NCBI RefSeq assembly: GCF_025460835.1
Contig: NZ_JAMXAY010000001.1
Span: 124,001-188,000, forward strand
Reading direction: 5' to 3'
Source of the DNA: Parapedobacter soli
Lineage (GTDB): Bacteria > Bacteroidota > Bacteroidia > Sphingobacteriales > Sphingobacteriaceae
DNA length: 64,000 nucleotides
Numbering within the stretch: position 1 is the first letter of the stretch; each line of letters opens with the position of its first letter. Made by a program: the position numbers and the translations under genes. The notes under the pieces are model-generated. The model was not told the origin of the DNA. It did not search any database and saw only the letters and a program-made list of their open reading frames with translations. Below, piece by piece: positions 61,730 through 64,000 of the stretch.

Positions 61730-63163
61730 TCACCATTCCCAATTATCGGTTCGAAAAGGGGAGGCTGGCAGGCCCGCCTCATTGTATAAATTTGGGCGTG
61801 GAAAATTTTTCCATGCGAAACGTACTGCAATGGGCTGATTCACCTCGCTACTGGAGACCACAATAATATCCTGTTCGATGATGGCGTTTGCTTTGACAAA
61901 TACCCGGTCCGCACCGCAAATCTCAAATTCCGTCAATGCCCCACCATTTGCATGCAAGCCTTCCGCGTATTTGAAAGAAAGCTCGATTTTCCTACCCGCT
62001 ATCCTCATGGTATCATAAATCGGACCTGATGGACACACCCCCTCGATCTGATATACGTTCGCCAAGGCAAGTCTGGCCAGCCTATTGCCTGGTGTTTTTT
62101 TATCCCTTGGGTGAATATCTAACGAATCGGCTGCATCCGTGATGACGGCCATGCCCGTATGAGAAACTTGCTTCAATGTAAGTAGTTGCGCTTCTCGGAT
62201 CAGAGGCCCTTTTTGGGCATGAGGTGCTATTTGCACATAGTAAAAAGGCAATATTGCCTTCCATTCGTTTCTCCAACTCTCAATTAGCGCGGGAAACAGG
62301 TGTCTATATTCTTTGGGTCGGTCCGAATTGGATTCACCCTGGTACCAGGCAATGCCCCTCATCGTAAAAGGAGCTAGCGGAGCAATCATGCCATTGTAAA
62401 GGACCGTAGGGTATTTAACCGGTGCATTCCGACCAACATGCTTTTGTTCCCAATTGGAAAGCTCGGACACTTGTTCGCGGATGTTGGCATACCTGGTGAT
62501 ATCATCATAAAAGACTTCCTTTCTCATCCAACTTTCAATTGCGGTCCCTCCGTATGAAGCATGAATAATGCCTATGGGATATGCCGTTTTTGCTGCTAAT
62601 TCTTTAGCAAAATAATAGGCCACCGCCGAAAAATTATCAGCAAATTCCGGCTCACAGTACTCCCATTTCCCGTTAACATCGGTTTGGGGTGTGGCAGCGG
62701 TATGGCGTTTCACTTGAAACATTCGGATATTGGCATGAGACGCTGCTTTGATTTCTTTTTCGTAATCAAATACCCCCGTTTTCCACCTGCCTTGGAAGCC
62801 CAAAGGAAACTCCATGTTAGACTGCCCCGAACACAACCAGACCTCGCCGATGAGCACCTGTTTTAGCACGATAGCATCGCCCACTCCAGAGACCTTGATT
62901 TCATACGGCCCTCCTGCAGATGGAGTAGGAATGCGAACAAACCATCGCCCGGTGGAGTCGGCGGTAGCTTTTTCTTCTCGTAAACCCCAATCCGTACGTA
63001 TCGTTATTTCGTCAAACGGTGTTGTCCAACCCCAGAAAGCAACCGAAGCATTTTGCTGAAGGACCATGCCGTCTGAAAACAACGCCGGCAGTCTAAGGTC
63101 TGCATAGGCGTGGACAGGGATAAACCAAGTCAGTATGCACACAAATCTTAATAAAACAACCAT
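61730..63163 (-). CDS. Sialate O-acetylesterase-like SGNH carbohydrate esterase
   Basis: A 477-residue exported esterase from ATG 63163 (MVVLLRFVCILTWFIPVHAY); an ATG six codons earlier overlaps the upstream stop. Motifs: LPALFSDGMVLQQNASVAFW, the nucleophile block WLCSGQSNMEFPL, GIIHASYGGTAIESW, IAWYQGESN and the late catalytic Asp-His in DSLDIHPRDK. Relatives remove O-acetyl groups from sialic acid or from plant or microbial polysaccharides. No sialidase is visible here, so deacetylation of an O-acetylated glycan is more likely than a sialate-specific role. Confidence 0.9.
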   Translation of the reverse strand: MVVLLRFVCILTWFIPVHAYADLRLPALFSDGMVLQQNASVAFWGWTTPFDEITIRTDWGLREEKATADSTGRWFVRIPTPSAGGPYEIKVSGVGDAIVLKQVLIGEVWLCSGQSNMEFPLGFQGRWKTGVFDYEKEIKAASHANIRMFQVKRHTAATPQTDVNGKWEYCEPEFADNFSAVAYYFAKELAAKTAYPIGIIHASYGGTAIESWMRKEVFYDDITRYANIREQVSELSNWEQKHVGRNAPVKYPTVLYNGMIAPLAPFTMRGIAWYQGESNSDRPKEYRHLFPALIESWRNEWKAILPFYYVQIAPHAQKGPLIREAQLLTLKQVSHTGMAVITDAADSLDIHPRDKKTPGNRLARLALANVYQIEGVCPSGPIYDTMRIAGRKIELSFKYAEGLHANGGALTEFEICGADRVFVKANAIIEQDIIVVSSSEVNQPIAVRFAWKNFPRPNLYNEAGLPASPFRTDNWEW

Positions 63164-63170
63164 CTGGCAA

Positions 63171-64000
63171 TCAACTATCATTATCTTCTGGAAGCAACAA
63201 TAGCTGCTGGTCTTCAGCTACTTGTAGTGTTACTTTATTATTTAAAATATCGATGCTGGCGATTCTTTTTTTTCCTTCGAAATCCACTTGGTATATGGCC
63301 GCTTTCTTAACCCCTTTCCATTCATCCGGCAATTCCCATGTTTTGGAAGTATAGCCTGCTGTACTGTATGCAATAATCGCTTGGCTATTTATCCATTGTG
63401 CGGGCACAAAGACATCTCCGTTTATCATCAATGCCCGCCCATCTTGCGTGAGCGAATAGTTCCCCGCTTTATCGAGGCGCGATTCCACGCCTTCAGAAAA
63501 AATAGCAGTCTGAAAATCGCTATTTTTTTGGTAAGCTAGCCGCTCCAGCCTATTGAGGAAATACCAAGGTAATGTTTTTGTGCAAAAGTTGGCTTTAATA
63601 TTCCCCATATTTAAGTGGAAACTCGTGCCAAATAGCCTTCCTAACTCGGTTTTATCCAATCCTCCGCAATAATAGGAGGCAGGCCAGTCTAAATATTCCT
63701 GGGCAGTGATTCTAAAATGCCAAGCAAAATGTTGATACCCCTGAAACCCAAAATCCCGAAATTCATGGACAAACTCCGAGGTCACATTAGCCCCTTTGGA
63801 GGCAACATATGCGAACATTTCTTTTTGGGCTTCTTCTTCTTGTTCGACCGTATAACCCAGATATGGACTCATGGGCCCTCGCGGATCGAGGGGACTGTAC
63901 GTATGAAATGCATCTACATGCACCACACCGGCATCTTTTAATGGAAGGAGTTCAAATAGCCGGTCTACTCTTTTTTTGAAGTAGCCGGTTTTTAGTTCTT
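63171..64000 (-). CDS. Secreted-glycoside-hydrolase-like protein (partial, N-terminus outside window)
   Basis: The minus-strand frame is open from the right edge (FKKRVDRLFELLPLKDAGVV) to the stop at 63171, about 275 residues. It contains HVDAFHTYSPLDPRGPMSPY, ASKGANVTSEFVHEFRDFGF and LDWPASYYCGG, which look like the later strands of a TIM barrel. A beta-rich C-terminal domain follows (WELPDEWKGVKKAAIYQVD). The arrangement recalls endo- or exo-alpha-N-acetylgalactosaminidase-type enzymes (GH101/GH129-like), but I cannot assign a family. It overlaps the possible upstream start of the esterase gene, implying cotranscription. Confidence 0.6.
   Translation of the reverse strand, partial: ELKTGYFKKRVDRLFELLPLKDAGVVHVDAFHTYSPLDPRGPMSPYLGYTVEQEEEAQKEMFAYVASKGANVTSEFVHEFRDFGFQGYQHFAWHFRITAQEYLDWPASYYCGGLDKTELGRLFGTSFHLNMGNIKANFCTKTLPWYFLNRLERLAYQKNSDFQTAIFSEGVESRLDKAGNYSLTQDGRALMINGDVFVPAQWINSQAIIAYSTAGYTSKTWELPDEWKGVKKAAIYQVDFEGKKRIASIDILNNKVTLQVAEDQQLLLLPEDNDS

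Noticed and set aside
1-64000. tRNA, rRNA, CRISPR arrays, insertion sequences, prophage
   Set aside because: None seen on either strand; no transposase or integrase frames and no regularly spaced long repeats.

Overview
The window looks like a chromosome segment from a glycan-degrading member of the Bacteroidota, most likely Sphingobacteriaceae in the Pedobacter/Parapedobacter group. Four signs point there: three SusC/SusD pairs, a hybrid two-component regulator, many secreted CAZymes and lipoproteins, and promoters of the Bacteroidota form TAnnTTTG with a TTTG/TTG box about 19-20 bp upstream. I saw no rRNA, tRNA, CRISPR array, transposase or prophage genes.

Region 1 (1-13383) is a polysaccharide utilization locus (PUL) for an amino-sugar/uronic-acid polymer, possibly a glycosaminoglycan. 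A partial nagB reads leftward. Rightward come susC, susD, a heparinase II/III-like lyase, a GH20 hexosaminidase, a GH88 unsaturated glucuronyl hydrolase and, past a toxin-antitoxin pair, a GH109 alpha-N-acetylgalactosaminidase. LacI-type operator-like sites of the form GCAAnCGnTTGC occur upstream of susC and of GH109. The susC signal peptide appears frameshifted, and the toxin gene carries an in-frame stop just before its conserved C-terminal tail.

Region 2 (13406-24096) is the most unusual part. A SAM-I riboswitch at 15209-15308 precedes a collinear set: secreted M20 amidohydrolase, TlpA-like thioredoxin, SusC, SusD. Divergent from it are an XRE regulator and a methionine-type aminotransferase. 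Two related inverted repeats overlap the two divergent promoters. A YeiH-type sulfate-exporter-like gene follows, convergent, after a strong terminator. The layout suggests a SAM-repressed outer-membrane scavenging system for a methionine or organosulfur compound rather than a glycan; this is inference.

Region 3 (24118-27853) holds ordinary genes: an FAD oxidoreductase, a DUF6266 protein, ogt and lipA.

Region 4 (28051-64000) is a large deoxysugar locus, nearly all on the minus strand. One tightly packed run goes from susC (49621) down to lutA (28051): SusC, SusD, two surface lipoproteins, GH78, a beta-propeller/GH29 fusion, GH29, a GH151-like protein, a sodium symporter, a lipoprotein mutarotase, LutB, LutC, an SDR dehydrogenase and LutA. 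It thus joins glycan capture, fucose/rhamnose release, uptake, sugar oxidation and L-lactate oxidation. Upstream lie GH2, a divergent AraC regulator, a GH20-like enzyme, a 1404-residue hybrid two-component regulator, a third GH29, a sialate O-acetylesterase-like protein and a partial hydrolase that runs off the window.
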